In this document: piece after piece, positions 35,906-44,694 of the stretch
Position numbering within the stretch: the stretch's first letter is position 1
Layout of the letters: each line of letters opens with the position of its first letter
Origin: Microcaldota archaeon
GTDB lineage: Archaea > Micrarchaeota > Micrarchaeia > Anstonellales > J096
NCBI GenBank assembly: GCA_015522475.1
Contig: WAMF01000023.1
Span: 37,954-101,953 of the forward strand
Direction of reading: 5' to 3'
DNA: 64,000 nt
Made by a program: the position numbers and the translations under genes
Notes under the pieces: model-generated
Told to the model about the DNA's origin: nothing
Database searches by the model: none
The model's input: the letters and a program-made list of their open reading frames with translations, nothing else

Positions 35906-37132
35906 TTATAGTAAATCGCTGCCCGATTGCTCGGCATTTTCATTGGCTTGTTTCATCTCGTTTAACCTTTCACTCATGCGCAACATGAGAGCCTTAACCC
36001 ACTTTAGCTGGTCTTCTTTAAAATAGCTTTTTAGGAATGCCTCTACGACAGCCCAATGGGCTTTTAAATATGCTTTGTCGTCAGCTAGAATCTCACCTAC
36101 GACTTCGAAAAACAGCTCATCGAATGTATCTTTTACATAGACGACATCTGCCCTCTGAGAGGAAAGTTGTCTAAACCAACTGGGTAGCTCTTCAATGTGT
36201 TCTTGCCTTTTAAGCTCTTTCCGAAGCACATGCCTAAGATTGGCTTTTAAGTATGTGTAAAATAGGTTTTTCTCTTCTGAATATTCTCCATCCCATGATT
36301 GCAAGAAGCCTCTGAGTACAACTAAATGGCTCTTTAGCACTTTTGTGTTTATGCTGTCTTTGCTAGGAAGTAGGGGCCAACCCTTGTCACCCGTATTTAT
36401 GAGCCTTTCTTTTATTGCAGCAGCAAATTCTTCCTTGCGAGCCGATACATAATTTAACGGAGCAAAGATGTCCTTCTTTTCATTGGACAAAGATGGATAG
36501 CTTATAGGACGCCTCGCGCCTTTGAGCATCTCTACGACGAGTCGCCTATTTTCGCCGAAGAGCTGCTTAAACACGTAATCCATCTCATTGCTGAACTCTA
36601 TTTTTTCTTGGCCTTCACTTTCTTCGACGGCTTTAACTATGTAGCTTAGTATTGCATTCCATGCTTTTTGTGTAACTTCTCTGTGCACCTCTTCTTTAAC
36701 TATGTCAACAAGGTCTCTAAGTCCTTTACATCCACCTCTCCTCTCCAGCTCTTCTATGTGCGCATCGGCCAAAAAAAGGCCGATGTCTCTAAGCTTCTCT
36801 TGAGAATAAGTGGTCATTTCTACTCTCTTATTCTCTTTTGTACTTTCTTCAATACTCTCTCCAGTTTCTCCTATCCCTTTTAGGTTTATCTTTGGGCCCT
36901 CTAGTACATCTATTTCATATTTGTCCATGATTTCAGGAATCCAGCGAATTAAGGCTCTGAAGCGTTTCTTCTCAATTAAGCGGGGTAGGCTTTTCTCGAG
37001 GGCGCGCTTAATATAAGCTTTTGTTTTTTCGTTTACTTCTATAGCTGGATGCTCTGTGAGATAAGTTATAATGCGGCCGTATTGCCCTTCTTCGACTGCT
37101 TTCTGTATATAGTCCTCTTCTTTCTTCAACAA
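35906..37132 (-). CDS. Unknown helical protein (408 aa)
   Basis: The product is rich in Glu, Lys, Arg and Leu, and predicted helical, with no signal peptide, membrane segment or recognisable motif. TTG 37132 is the first plausible start (LLKKEEDYIQKAV); the frame is closed by a TAA 57 bp upstream. No strong ribosome site precedes it, but it lies 13 bp after a small basic gene and could be translated by coupling. The C-terminal quarter is very Glu/Lys-rich and ends in an Asn/Ser-rich tail. Function unknown. Confidence 0.6.
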   Translation of the reverse strand: MLKKEEDYIQKAVEEGQYGRIITYLTEHPAIEVNEKTKAYIKRALEKSLPRLIEKKRFRALIRWIPEIMDKYEIDVLEGPKINLKGIGETGESIEESTKENKRVEMTTYSQEKLRDIGLFLADAHIEELERRGGCKGLRDLVDIVKEEVHREVTQKAWNAILSYIVKAVEESEGQEKIEFSNEMDYVFKQLFGENRRLVVEMLKGARRPISYPSLSNEKKDIFAPLNYVSARKEEFAAAIKERLINTGDKGWPLLPSKDSINTKVLKSHLVVLRGFLQSWDGEYSEEKNLFYTYLKANLRHVLRKELKRQEHIEELPSWFRQLSSQRADVVYVKDTFDELFFEVVGEILADDKAYLKAHWAVVEAFLKSYFKEDQLKWVKALMLRMSERLNEMKQANENAEQSGSDLL

Positions 37133-37145
37133 TCGAGATCGCCAT

Positions 37146-37283
37146 TTATTTTCTCTTCGTTGGGCTTCTGCTTCTTTTTTTTAGCTTTTTGAGCTCTCTA
37201 AACCTCTTCAAGTCCTTTGTATTACTTGTCGGGTTTATTCTACTCTTCTTACTACCTCTCCTATTACTTACCTTAATATTCAT
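37146..37283 (-). CDS. Very small basic protein (45 aa)
   Basis: ATG 37283 is preceded by AAAGGAGG, one of the strongest ribosome sites in the window. The product is extremely basic, with Lys and Arg making up over a third of residues (for example LKKLKKRSRSPTKRK at the end), and is probably a nucleic-acid or ribosome binder. It ends 13 bp before the TTG start of the 408-residue gene. A TATA-like TTTTAATAAA lies about 80 bp upstream. No family is recognised. Confidence 0.5.
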   Translation of the reverse strand: MNIKVSNRRGSKKSRINPTSNTKDLKRFRELKKLKKRSRSPTKRK

Positions 37284-37418
37284 CCTTATACCTCCTTTGT
37301 TATTTTGCTCTTCTCTTTTTTCTCGATTTACCTTGGCTTATGCTGTTATAAGGCAAAGTTTATTAAAAGTTATTGAATGTGTGGAGGTGGCTACGCTTTT
37401 TCCGCCTTACTTCTCTTT

Positions 37419-38489
37419 TCATTTTGTCCTCTGTCTACTTGCTTTATCGTTTTGTTTTTGTTTTTCTATGATTTCAGCCATCTGTTCTATTCTATAATAA
37501 GGAAGAGGTTGAAGCTTGTCTATGTCGTGGGGGCCGTATTTTTCTAAGAGCAGTTTGCCTGCGTAAGCAATCATAGCTCCGTTGTCTCTGTTGTATTCAC
37601 TGCTTGCGACGCCGAACTTCGCGTTGTTTTCTTTAGCTAGCTTTTGAAATATGTCTTGAAGGAGCTTGTTTTGGGCTACACCACCGCACAGAACAAAACC
37701 CTCTACATGTGCGCCGCTAGCCTTTTTTAAGTGAAAGGCCCTCTCTGCCACTTCGGCCAGCATGTAAAAGGCTGTGTGCATGAGGGAGAATGCCACGTCT
37801 TCTAGCCTTTCTGTTTCGAGTTTTTGAAGGCCCGCCGTCAGAAGGCCAGAGTACTGCAGATTCATGGCTTTAACCGTATATGGGAGTTTGACGTACTTGC
37901 CGTTCTTTGCAGCCTTAGCTAGCGCAGAGCCGTGCGCTGGCTTTATGCCTGCTTTTCTTGCGAATGTGTCGAAGAGGTTGCCTACGCTTATGTCGAGCGT
38001 CTCGCCTAAAATGTGATAAAAGCCCTGCTCCTTGAAGAGGATTTGTGTGTTGCCGCCACTGACATAGACGATTATGCCGTGTTTTATGCCCGTCCCTTTC
38101 TCAGCTATTTTTATATGGGCGTAAGGGTGGTTGACACCGACGATAGCTTTTGAGTAATAGGCAGAGAGGAATTTTGCCAAGCCCACGCCCAGTGTCAGTG
38201 GGGCGCCTATACCCGGTCCTTGAGCTACAGCTATAGCATCTATGTGCTTCATACCCTCATCGAGCCAAGCGCTGTTGCTTGTATTAGGAAAGGCCTTTTT
38301 CAAGGCTGCCTTTAACAAGGGCTCGAATACGACGGCGTGATGCTCAGCAGCTTCTCTTGGCAATATACCTTTTTCTGGCATATATGTGTCCAACTCATTC
38401 ACTAATACCTCTTTGCCTTTGACTATGCCTATGCCTAAAGTGTGGGCTGTGCTCTCTATGCCAAGAACCGTGTTCACGTGAGCGGCCAT
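37419..38489 (-). CDS. kae1: tRNA threonylcarbamoyladenosine synthase subunit Kae1/TsaD
   Basis: The ASKHA ATPase family signatures are present: VLGIESTAHTLGIGI at the N-terminus, the metal-binding HHAVVFEPLL and NHPYAHI histidines, VYVSGGNTQI, CGGVAQN, and RDNGAMIAYAG. The length (356 residues) matches archaeal Kae1 without the fused Bud32 kinase seen in some archaea. The enzyme transfers threonylcarbamoyl to adenosine 37 of ANN-decoding tRNAs, in the KEOPS complex. ATG 38489 is used because the TATA box at 38514-38519 overlaps the alternative upstream TTG 38510. Bud32, Cgi121 and Pcc1 are not in this window. Confidence 0.95.
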   Translation of the reverse strand: MAAHVNTVLGIESTAHTLGIGIVKGKEVLVNELDTYMPEKGILPREAAEHHAVVFEPLLKAALKKAFPNTSNSAWLDEGMKHIDAIAVAQGPGIGAPLTLGVGLAKFLSAYYSKAIVGVNHPYAHIKIAEKGTGIKHGIIVYVSGGNTQILFKEQGFYHILGETLDISVGNLFDTFARKAGIKPAHGSALAKAAKNGKYVKLPYTVKAMNLQYSGLLTAGLQKLETERLEDVAFSLMHTAFYMLAEVAERAFHLKKASGAHVEGFVLCGGVAQNKLLQDIFQKLAKENNAKFGVASSEYNRDNGAMIAYAGKLLLEKYGPHDIDKLQPLPYYRIEQMAEIIEKQKQNDKASRQRTK

Positions 38490-38513
38490 GTAGCAGCTTA
38501 GAACAAACAAACC

Positions 38514-38519
38514 TTATAA
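38514..38519. promoter_or_regulatory. Single palindromic TATA element between two divergent leaderless genes
   Basis: TTATAA, the same on both strands, is centred 27 bp from ATG 38489 (minus strand) and 26 bp from ATG 38542 (plus strand). No second TATA-like element fits either gene, so one element may direct both. Confidence 0.6.
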
Positions 38520-38541
38520 ACACATGGGGCCAAGCCCCTTC

Positions 38542-39324
38542 ATGTCAGCTCAACCAACACAAGCTCAATCAGCGCAGCTAGTCCTTCCATCTGTCGAGGA
38601 TGCACTTGCCATATATGCGGCTCTCTTGGATGAGTTCGATGTAAAGAGGGGCTTATTCTTTATAGCGGGCGGCTCAGCTTCTGGCAAAAGCTATTTTGCA
38701 AAGCGCTTTGTTAAACTTCTCGAAGGGCGGGATGAAGAAGGAGGAGAAGCGCTTCATATCGACATGGATGATTACTACAAGCCCGTCGTAGATAGGCAGA
38801 ACATTGAAACCTACAACTTCGACAGGCCCAAAGCAGTTGATTTGGCTTTGCTTTCTAGACATTTGGATGAGCTCATACGAGGCAAGACCGTTTTTAAGCC
38901 CGTATACGCCTACAACGGCATACGAAAGGGCTATAAGCTTGTCGAAGCTAAACCGTTCATTGTAGTAGAGGGGCTTTTTGCTTCTCCTCTGTACGCGCGC
39001 GTGCCGAGCATGCAGAAGGCTGCTAATCCGTCGAAACTTTATTCACACTTTTCTCCTTTCTACTCACCGCCGCACTCCTTACCTCCATCTGCACAACCTT
39101 TTACGCAGCTTTTCATGCAGGCCATCTTCGTCGAAGCATCTCCTGCCGTCGCCTTAAGGCGACGGCTTCGCAGAGACGCTGTAGAGAGGGGCTACGATGC
39201 TGCAGAAGTTATAAGCAGGTGGTACGGCTCCGTCGTCCCTGCTTACAAAAGGTGGGTTGAAAGGCAGAAAAACGTAGCCAACACCCTCGTGAGAAATGAC
39301 TATCTAGAGGAGTTGAATCCTTAA
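38542..39324 (+). CDS. Uridine kinase / phosphoribulokinase-like P-loop kinase
   Basis: The P-loop is FIAGGSASGKSYF, followed by DMDDYYKP, NFDRPKAVD and VVEGLFA. This is the order seen in uridine-cytidine kinases, including the aromatic/Asp nucleoside-binding segment. The product is about 260 residues from ATG 38542, the start that fits the shared TATA box; ATG 38524 lies only 5 bp beyond that box. It would phosphorylate uridine or cytidine for pyrimidine salvage. A Pro/Ser-rich insertion (SHFSPFYSPPHSLPPSAQPF) after VVEGLFA is not usual. Substrate is unproven. Confidence 0.8.
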   Translation: MSAQPTQAQSAQLVLPSVEDALAIYAALLDEFDVKRGLFFIAGGSASGKSYFAKRFVKLLEGRDEEGGEALHIDMDDYYKPVVDRQNIETYNFDRPKAVDLALLSRHLDELIRGKTVFKPVYAYNGIRKGYKLVEAKPFIVVEGLFASPLYARVPSMQKAANPSKLYSHFSPFYSPPHSLPPSAQPFTQLFMQAIFVEASPAVALRRRLRRDAVERGYDAAEVISRWYGSVVPAYKRWVERQKNVANTLVRNDYLEELNP

Positions 39325-39488
39325 AACTGGCATAAAGTTTAGAATGGAAAAGGAAAATGGGAAGGAAGTGAGAAAATGAAAAAGAAGATATGGCGTCGGA
39401 CGAATCCGTTAGAGGATAAAAAAGGTTGAAGAATAAAAAAAGCTAGATAAAGTTGGCAAATTCTCCTTTAGTTTCACCTTTAATAAAG

Positions 39489-40037
39489 CTAGTAAAGCTT
39501 TGCCTCTACGCGCTTTTCTACTTCTTCGCCGAACTTAAGATAAGGCTTCTTAGAAAAGCCCGCTATGGCGGCCACGAAGTTTGAAGGGATGCGCTCTGTC
39601 ATGGCATTGAATGTTTGGACTTGGTCGTTGTAGAGATAGCGAAGCCTTGCAATCTCATCTTCAACGGCAGAGATCTCGTCCATGAGCTTTTTCACATCTT
39701 CGTTGGCTTTCAAGTCAGGATATGCCTCGACAGCTACTTTAAGCGCTCCTACTAAGCCCGTTAAGCCCTTCATGGCTTTTCCTACATCTTCAGTTGTATT
39801 CATGGGTGCGCTTCTCAGCTTTGCTACTTGTGTAAACACATCCTTCTCGTATTTTATGTACGACTTCGTAGCCTCGACGAGCGACGATATTTTGTCTAAA
39901 CGCTTCTTCATTCCAACCCTTATCTGATTAAATGTCGACTCTATAGCATTGTTCAGCGTTACAAAGCGGTTGTACACTGTCACGAACCAGAGTATAACGC
40001 CTAGTATAACAACCAGCAAGATAATCAAGCCTATCAT
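39489..40037 (-). CDS. LemA family protein
   Basis: One N-terminal membrane helix (residues 1-22) is followed by the LemA helical bundle; typical landmarks are YNRFVTLNNAIESTFNQIRV, KRLDKISSLVEATKSY, and NAMTERIPSNFVAAIAGF near the end. The 182-residue length is normal. LemA proteins are membrane-anchored and their biochemical role is unclear. A DUF2207 gene, a frequent LemA neighbour, lies 1.2 kb away at 41225. ATG 40037 is leaderless. Confidence 0.9.
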   Translation of the reverse strand: MIGLIILLVVILGVILWFVTVYNRFVTLNNAIESTFNQIRVGMKKRLDKISSLVEATKSYIKYEKDVFTQVAKLRSAPMNTTEDVGKAMKGLTGLVGALKVAVEAYPDLKANEDVKKLMDEISAVEDEIARLRYLYNDQVQTFNAMTERIPSNFVAAIAGFSKKPYLKFGEEVEKRVEAKLY

Positions 40038-40058
40038 GCAGCCATTTGAGAGATTACA

Positions 40059-40064
40059 TTTAAA
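40059..40064 (-). promoter_or_regulatory. TATA box for lemA
   Basis: TTTAAA is centred 25 bp upstream of ATG 40037. Confidence 0.6.
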
Positions 40065-40196
40065 ACCTTAGCGGATTGGAGTGGATTGGAGCGTGACACC
40101 TACAATGGCCTTCCTTATTTTTTTGCGCTTTTTGCTTTCTCTACTGTCTTCTTTGCCATCTCTCGCAATAATCTCGCAATAATGTTATAATATGTG

Positions 40197-40204
40197 TTTA
40201 AAAA
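40197..40204 (+). promoter_or_regulatory. TATA box for the receiver-domain gene
   Basis: TTTAAAAA predicts a transcription start near 40225. That leaves a leader of about 50 bases with AAGGTGA before ATG 40276 and argues against the upstream in-frame starts at 40192 and 40237. Confidence 0.5.
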
Positions 40205-40275
40205 CACTATCTTACATAATCCGATGCACTGCAGAGATGCAGAAAGGCACTCAACGAAGTAGCCAAGGTGAGAAC

Positions 40276-41118
40276 ATGGCAGGAAATGTCGACGAGACTA
40301 AGAAGAGAATTAGGGATTTAGCTGCAATGGCTGCCAACAAGGAGAGCGTTATATTGTTAGAGGATAGGCGAGAAGTGCAAAGCGTCTTCAGAGCGCTCGA
40401 GATCGTTAAAGGCAGGCCAAAGGTGTATTTGGCTGAGAGCTTAGCCAAGTTTAAAGACCTTGCTCCTGAAATCAAGGCTAAAAGCTTCTTTGTGCTAGAT
40501 GTGCATTTGCCCGATGGCACAAGCGCCGAGATCATGAAAGACATCTTACAATATACAAAGGAGGCCTTTGCCATCTTTACAGCCTTAAGGAAAGAGGATT
40601 TCCCAACTTTCAAAGCCCGCTTGGAGGAAAGTGACATCTACAAAGGCAGAGTTCTTTCAAAAGCTGCCCACATAAATGACGATGCTGCAGATCTTGTCTT
40701 AGCTCTCTTTGGTTTGTCCAAGGCTGAGATGGAAGACGAGCGCTTTATATTGTCGAAGTCCATTATGCTATATCCTCTAGATTCGGCCTTTACGGATATA
40801 GCCAATCTTTACAGCTTAATAAAGGTCTTGTCCAAAGCACAGCCAAAGCACATAAACGTCATCGCTGCAAAAGAAGCTCAAAAGAGTGAGGTTATGCCTA
40901 TCCAAGCATCTTTAAGACGGATTTTATCCTATCTCATAGACGTAACCGTTAATGCCTTGCCAGACAAGGATCAAATAGATTTCGTTCTCTTTCCCAGCGC
41001 TGCTCGTCGTGTCTCTCTAGCTGAAGGGTTAAGAGTCATTGGCAGTGTCGTGACTCACAATCCACAATATCTTGATACAGAGCTTGTGGAGGCTTACCTC
41101 TCGGCCGTTGGAGAATGA
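40276..41118 (+). CDS. CheY-like receiver-domain protein with unknown C-terminal domain
   Basis: Residues about 23-150 match a response-regulator receiver: the acidic pair E29-D30, phosphoacceptor Asp 75 in FFVLDVHLPDG, Thr 102 in IFTAL, and Lys 129 in VLSKAAH. The 280-residue product continues with a helical region (residues 155-280) that matches no output domain I recognise. No histidine kinase gene is present in this window. ATG 40276 is preceded by AAGGTGA four bases away. It could receive phosphate from a distant kinase or act as an orphan switch. Confidence 0.7.
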   Translation: MAGNVDETKKRIRDLAAMAANKESVILLEDRREVQSVFRALEIVKGRPKVYLAESLAKFKDLAPEIKAKSFFVLDVHLPDGTSAEIMKDILQYTKEAFAIFTALRKEDFPTFKARLEESDIYKGRVLSKAAHINDDAADLVLALFGLSKAEMEDERFILSKSIMLYPLDSAFTDIANLYSLIKVLSKAQPKHINVIAAKEAQKSEVMPIQASLRRILSYLIDVTVNALPDKDQIDFVLFPSAARRVSLAEGLRVIGSVVTHNPQYLDTELVEAYLSAVGE

Positions 41119-41224
41119 AAAGCCTTCAATAGGTCTGCTGGTATCTGTTGGCGACATCTTTTTTTATCATTCACTTTCTACTTTTTATTACAGCTATTCT
41201 TCACCTTACTTAACTTTAACGGCT

Positions 41225-42745
41225 TTAGCGAGCACCAAAGCTCCCTCCACCAGAGAAGCCGCCGCCAATGGAACCGCCACCTAGGCCACCACCGCTGCTC
41301 GAAGAGGATGCTGCCATGTTTGACCCCAAATTATAGCCTACGACGGAAATGGCATAAATGTCACTCGAGGTTATGCCTAGACCTGAGATGTGCGTCTGGG
41401 CTAGCTCAAATAACTTAACAATCTTCTCTTTTGGAATGCCGAATGCATAGGCATAGGCAAGCCACCGCCCCCACATCCTCGCGTCCTTTGGCCCATATTC
41501 TTTAAGCAAGCTCTCGTCTTTGAGCAGCTTAGCAAACCTCTCCCACATAAGGCGCTCCTTGAAAGTCTCGGGTGTAGAATACTTGCCTAAGAGGTAGCCT
41601 CCAAAGGCGCTCACACCAATCATCGCAGCTATGCCCACCAAAAGGAAGCTCGCCGCGAGGTAGAGGGGGAACACGAAAGGGCCGAGAAAGGCGAGCAAGA
41701 AGCTTACCATAATGAAGAAGTTGTAGCCGTCGTTAGAATATATGCTCTCCTTTTTGTTTACCTCCTTGTAATGTGCCTCTAGCTCTTTAACAATGTAGCG
41801 TGCATCTTCCCTGCTTATGTAAGCGGCGTCCTTTCCATCTAGCCGATGGATGATGTTTTTTATGTGTTCATTGTAGGTTGAGAGCTTGCCCTCGTCTATA
41901 ACTTTGACTTTTCTCTCCTCTAACTTCAAAGCGCCATCTATAATTCCTTCTGTTACAATGGCAGATATGACCCGCGCCAGCTTTTTTCTATCGCTCTTAT
42001 CAAAGCCCGGCTTTGATGTAAAAAACAGCGCAACGTCGTAACTGGGCCTGTCTTTTGGAGGTGTATGCAGCATATCCGGAAGTGCCGACCTATCAACATC
42101 GTATTCGACACCGTAAATTTTGTATATGATGTACAGAAGGGCTATGAAGAATAGCGCAACAACTATGCCAGCCCATCTGTTTATGTAGACAAGGACGAGC
42201 CTTACTATTCCATATAAGTCGGCATGGGGATAGAACGCGACTACAGGCTCGTTTGCATAACACGCCTTTAACAATACATCACCGTTTGAGCTTACAGACT
42301 CTACACGTCGTGGCGTTACAGTAAACACAACCCATCTAACGGGCATTTTGGGTGGCATTCTATAAGTGACGGTGAGCGTGTATGTGCCGGGCTTTAAGCC
42401 TTTGTCATTTCTGCATATAATGTCTTTATTCCCGCTGTTGGGATGGTCTTCACTAGGGGCTATTTTTGACTTTAGGCCGCTGCTGCACTCAACCTTTAGA
42501 ATAGGCTGTTTGCCGGCGTATTCTTTGTATATCTCGTGGAACTTCGTGGAATTGACCTCAAAGGTTATACGCTCCGTTATGGTTTTCGTCGCGTTATCGA
42601 AGTGCACATCCACGTGCTTTACCCAGTAGTCATTGTGAAATGCGCCAGCAGAGAGGAAGAGCTGGAGTCCTAAGCCTACAAGGAGGATTATGCCAGAAAT
42701 AAGGACAAAGTTTTTCCACTCATCCGTCGAAATCAAGCCCGCCAT
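41225..42745 (-). CDS. DUF2207 family membrane protein
   Basis: The layout is an N-terminal membrane helix, an extracellular beta-rich domain (residues 30-190, with PPKMPVRWVVFTVTPR), then cytoplasmic and membrane segments, ending in a Ser/Gly-rich tail SSSSGGGLGGGSIGGGFSGG. This is the signature layout of DUF2207 proteins. The 506-residue length is within family range. It converges on the receiver-domain gene and shares the neighbourhood with LemA. Biochemical function is unknown for the family. ATG 42745 is leaderless. Confidence 0.85.
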   Translation of the reverse strand: MAGLISTDEWKNFVLISGIILLVGLGLQLFLSAGAFHNDYWVKHVDVHFDNATKTITERITFEVNSTKFHEIYKEYAGKQPILKVECSSGLKSKIAPSEDHPNSGNKDIICRNDKGLKPGTYTLTVTYRMPPKMPVRWVVFTVTPRRVESVSSNGDVLLKACYANEPVVAFYPHADLYGIVRLVLVYINRWAGIVVALFFIALLYIIYKIYGVEYDVDRSALPDMLHTPPKDRPSYDVALFFTSKPGFDKSDRKKLARVISAIVTEGIIDGALKLEERKVKVIDEGKLSTYNEHIKNIIHRLDGKDAAYISREDARYIVKELEAHYKEVNKKESIYSNDGYNFFIMVSFLLAFLGPFVFPLYLAASFLLVGIAAMIGVSAFGGYLLGKYSTPETFKERLMWERFAKLLKDESLLKEYGPKDARMWGRWLAYAYAFGIPKEKIVKLFELAQTHISGLGITSSDIYAISVVGYNLGSNMAASSSSSGGGLGGGSIGGGFSGGGSFGAR

Positions 42746-42765
42746 GGCAAGAATTGGGTAAAAAA

Positions 42766-42775
42766 GGTTAAAAAG
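42766..42775 (-). promoter_or_regulatory. TATA box for the DUF2207 gene
   Basis: CTTTTTAACC is centred about 26 bp upstream of ATG 42745. Confidence 0.5.
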
Positions 42776-42835
42776 ATACGTGGCTGAGGGATAGAAGAAG
42801 GAAGGTGGATTTTGCTCTTATTTTTCGTTCTGTTT

Positions 42836-43921
42836 TTAATGAGTCACTGCTTCCTCTCTCAGGTGCTGTCGATATCTCCTTCGTGGACTTACCCACTTGA
42901 GCACATCCGTGGCTTTAATGGCCTGCTCCATGTAATAAACAGAGAGGGCATATGTCTGTGTGTCCTTAGTTGTTTCTCCAAGATGCCTTAGGAAGGCTCG
43001 CTTAAATGGCGTGAAAGGATGTGGTGAGCTAGCTGCCTCTTCGATTGCAGGCAAAGCAACCCTTGATATAAAGTGAGATGTGTAGCCCATGTTGTGCATA
43101 GCAGCCATAAGCCAAAGAACAACAACTCTCTTTTCATCATCTCTACCTTTAAGCCTAGACCAAAATTTGTTGAAAACGGGCTTTCTTTTTAAGTAATTGT
43201 AGAGGTTGTGAAGGTTATCATATGCCAGCAAGAGGGTCAGGCGGAACTGATTGGAAAAGGAGACTGTGAACGTCAACGTGTTCTCTCTGCCTATAATGCC
43301 CTTATATGTTGGGCTTTTGAAAAGCCTTTCTATGGTTTGCTTCCTCTCTTGGAATGCACCGTAGCTTAGCCAGCTATCTCTGGACGCGAATACATTTAAG
43401 GGTAGGACTGTGAAGCTCAGATATGCGGCTGCCAATAGGCGCTTGTTGTCAGCGTGTTTTATTATGAAATCCTTGCTCATCACTTCTGGTCCTATAAGGG
43501 CCATGATGCCTTCTAATGACATAAGAGGGGTAAAGGCGTCGTCTCTTTTGAGGTGCCCCAAGTCCCCTCTAAAAATCCGCCTGGCCTCTTTTATATACAA
43601 ATCTAGGCGAGGTGCGTCGGCAAAAACGAAGTAGAATCGGCCGTTTTTAGCTTTTTTTATGAAGGAGGCTGTGTTCTTTCTTATGAAGAGTTTTGCAGTG
43701 GCGCTTTTATAGCTGTTGAGCTTATCCTTCCATTTCTCTGCATAGGCAGTGGACCACACCCAAGAAGTTTCGCCTTTTTCGTCTTTGAGTTTCATATACA
43801 CTACGCCGCTTCCTTTTTGCACGACGTCGTATCTGAAAACTTGACCTCCAACGACTACTTGTCCCTTGGCTTCTCTCGAATAACGGAGCTCAGGATCGAT
43901 GAACACGCCAGATTTTACCAT
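42836..43921 (-). CDS. Unknown protein (361 aa)
   Basis: Residues 1-110 look beta-rich (GQVVVGGQVFRYDVVQKGSG, VVYMKLKDEKGETSW). The remainder is helical with scattered aromatic residues and a basic C-terminus (WVSPRRRYRQHLREEAVTH). No signal peptide, membrane helix or catalytic motif is evident. GGTGG precedes ATG 43921. It is divergent from the uracil-DNA glycosylase gene. Function unknown. Confidence 0.6.
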   Translation of the reverse strand: MVKSGVFIDPELRYSREAKGQVVVGGQVFRYDVVQKGSGVVYMKLKDEKGETSWVWSTAYAEKWKDKLNSYKSATAKLFIRKNTASFIKKAKNGRFYFVFADAPRLDLYIKEARRIFRGDLGHLKRDDAFTPLMSLEGIMALIGPEVMSKDFIIKHADNKRLLAAAYLSFTVLPLNVFASRDSWLSYGAFQERKQTIERLFKSPTYKGIIGRENTLTFTVSFSNQFRLTLLLAYDNLHNLYNYLKRKPVFNKFWSRLKGRDDEKRVVVLWLMAAMHNMGYTSHFISRVALPAIEEAASSPHPFTPFKRAFLRHLGETTKDTQTYALSVYYMEQAIKATDVLKWVSPRRRYRQHLREEAVTH

Positions 43922-43983
43922 GCTATTCCACCAACCGGCTTGTGTAGCTTACGGTTTTACACTTAGTAAAGCGCAGAATAGGA

Positions 43984-43991
43984 TTTAAAAA
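43984..43991 (+). promoter_or_regulatory. TATA box for the UDG/NUDIX pair
   Basis: TTTAAAAA lies 42 bp before ATG 44030. It leaves a short leader with GGGTG at ribosome-site distance and rules against the GTG at 43997 as start. Confidence 0.5.
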
Positions 43992-44029
43992 GCCCTGTGC
44001 CAAAAAGCACAAGAGGCACGGGTGTTTTC

Positions 44030-44659
44030 ATGGCGAAGCTAGGCGAAGAGGTCTCTGGAGAGGAGCTGGAAGAGCGGCGTAAAAGGTGGGCTGAGCTTGA
44101 GAAGGCTATAGAGGCATGCAAGAAATGTCCTTTGCACAAGACGAGGACGCGGCCTGTTGTGGGAGAAGGTCCTCTCAATGCTAAAATCATGTTTATAGGC
44201 GAGGCGCCCGGCAGAGAGGAAGACTTAACGGGCAGACCTTTTGTCGGCAGAGCCGGAAAGGTGCTTACAGAAGTGTTAGAGAGCTTGGGCATAAAGCGTG
44301 AGGATGTGTTCATAGGCAATATAGTAAAGTGCCGCCCGCCAAACAACCGCGATCCTACAGACAAGGAAAAAGCCCTATGCAGCCCTTGGCTCGACATGCA
44401 AATAAGCATAATAAAGCCTAAAATCCTCGTGGCCTTAGGCCGGCATAGTGGAGCTTACCTCGTGGAAAAGTATCGCTTGGCAAAAGATGTGAGAGAAGTG
44501 AGAGGAAAACTTTTGTCTGTTAGCACGCTCTTTGGCAAGACATACATCCTCATCACATATCATCCAGCAGCACTTCTCTACAATCCACGGCTCAGGGCGC
44601 CGTTTGAAGCACATCTTAAGCAGATACTCCACGTCGTGAAGGCCGAAGAAGAGGATTAA
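44030..44659 (+). CDS. Family 4 uracil-DNA glycosylase (Fe-S type)
   Basis: From ATG 44030 (209 residues) the four cluster cysteines are C30 and C33 (CKKC), C101 (VKCRPPNNRDP) and C117 (LCSPWL). Catalytic-pocket motifs GEAPGREED (57-65), FVGRAG and the C-terminal YHPAAL are all present. The enzyme excises uracil from DNA produced by cytosine deamination, at the first step of base excision repair. It is 35 bp upstream of the NUDIX gene and probably co-transcribed with it, a sensible pairing of repair and pool sanitising. Confidence 0.93.
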   Translation: MAKLGEEVSGEELEERRKRWAELEKAIEACKKCPLHKTRTRPVVGEGPLNAKIMFIGEAPGREEDLTGRPFVGRAGKVLTEVLESLGIKREDVFIGNIVKCRPPNNRDPTDKEKALCSPWLDMQISIIKPKILVALGRHSGAYLVEKYRLAKDVREVRGKLLSVSTLFGKTYILITYHPAALLYNPRLRAPFEAHLKQILHVVKAEEED

Positions 44660-44694
44660 GAAGTGGCTAAGAAGTGGCTAAGAAGGTGATTAAG

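Noticed and set aside
38490..38510. TTG 38510 as start of Kae1
   Set aside because: It lies a few bases from the TATA element, so it would be upstream of the transcription start. The family N-terminus fits ATG 38489.
39376..39429. 17-codon open frame with a GTGAG upstream
   Set aside because: It is too short to separate from chance, and its composition matches the AT-rich spacer around it.
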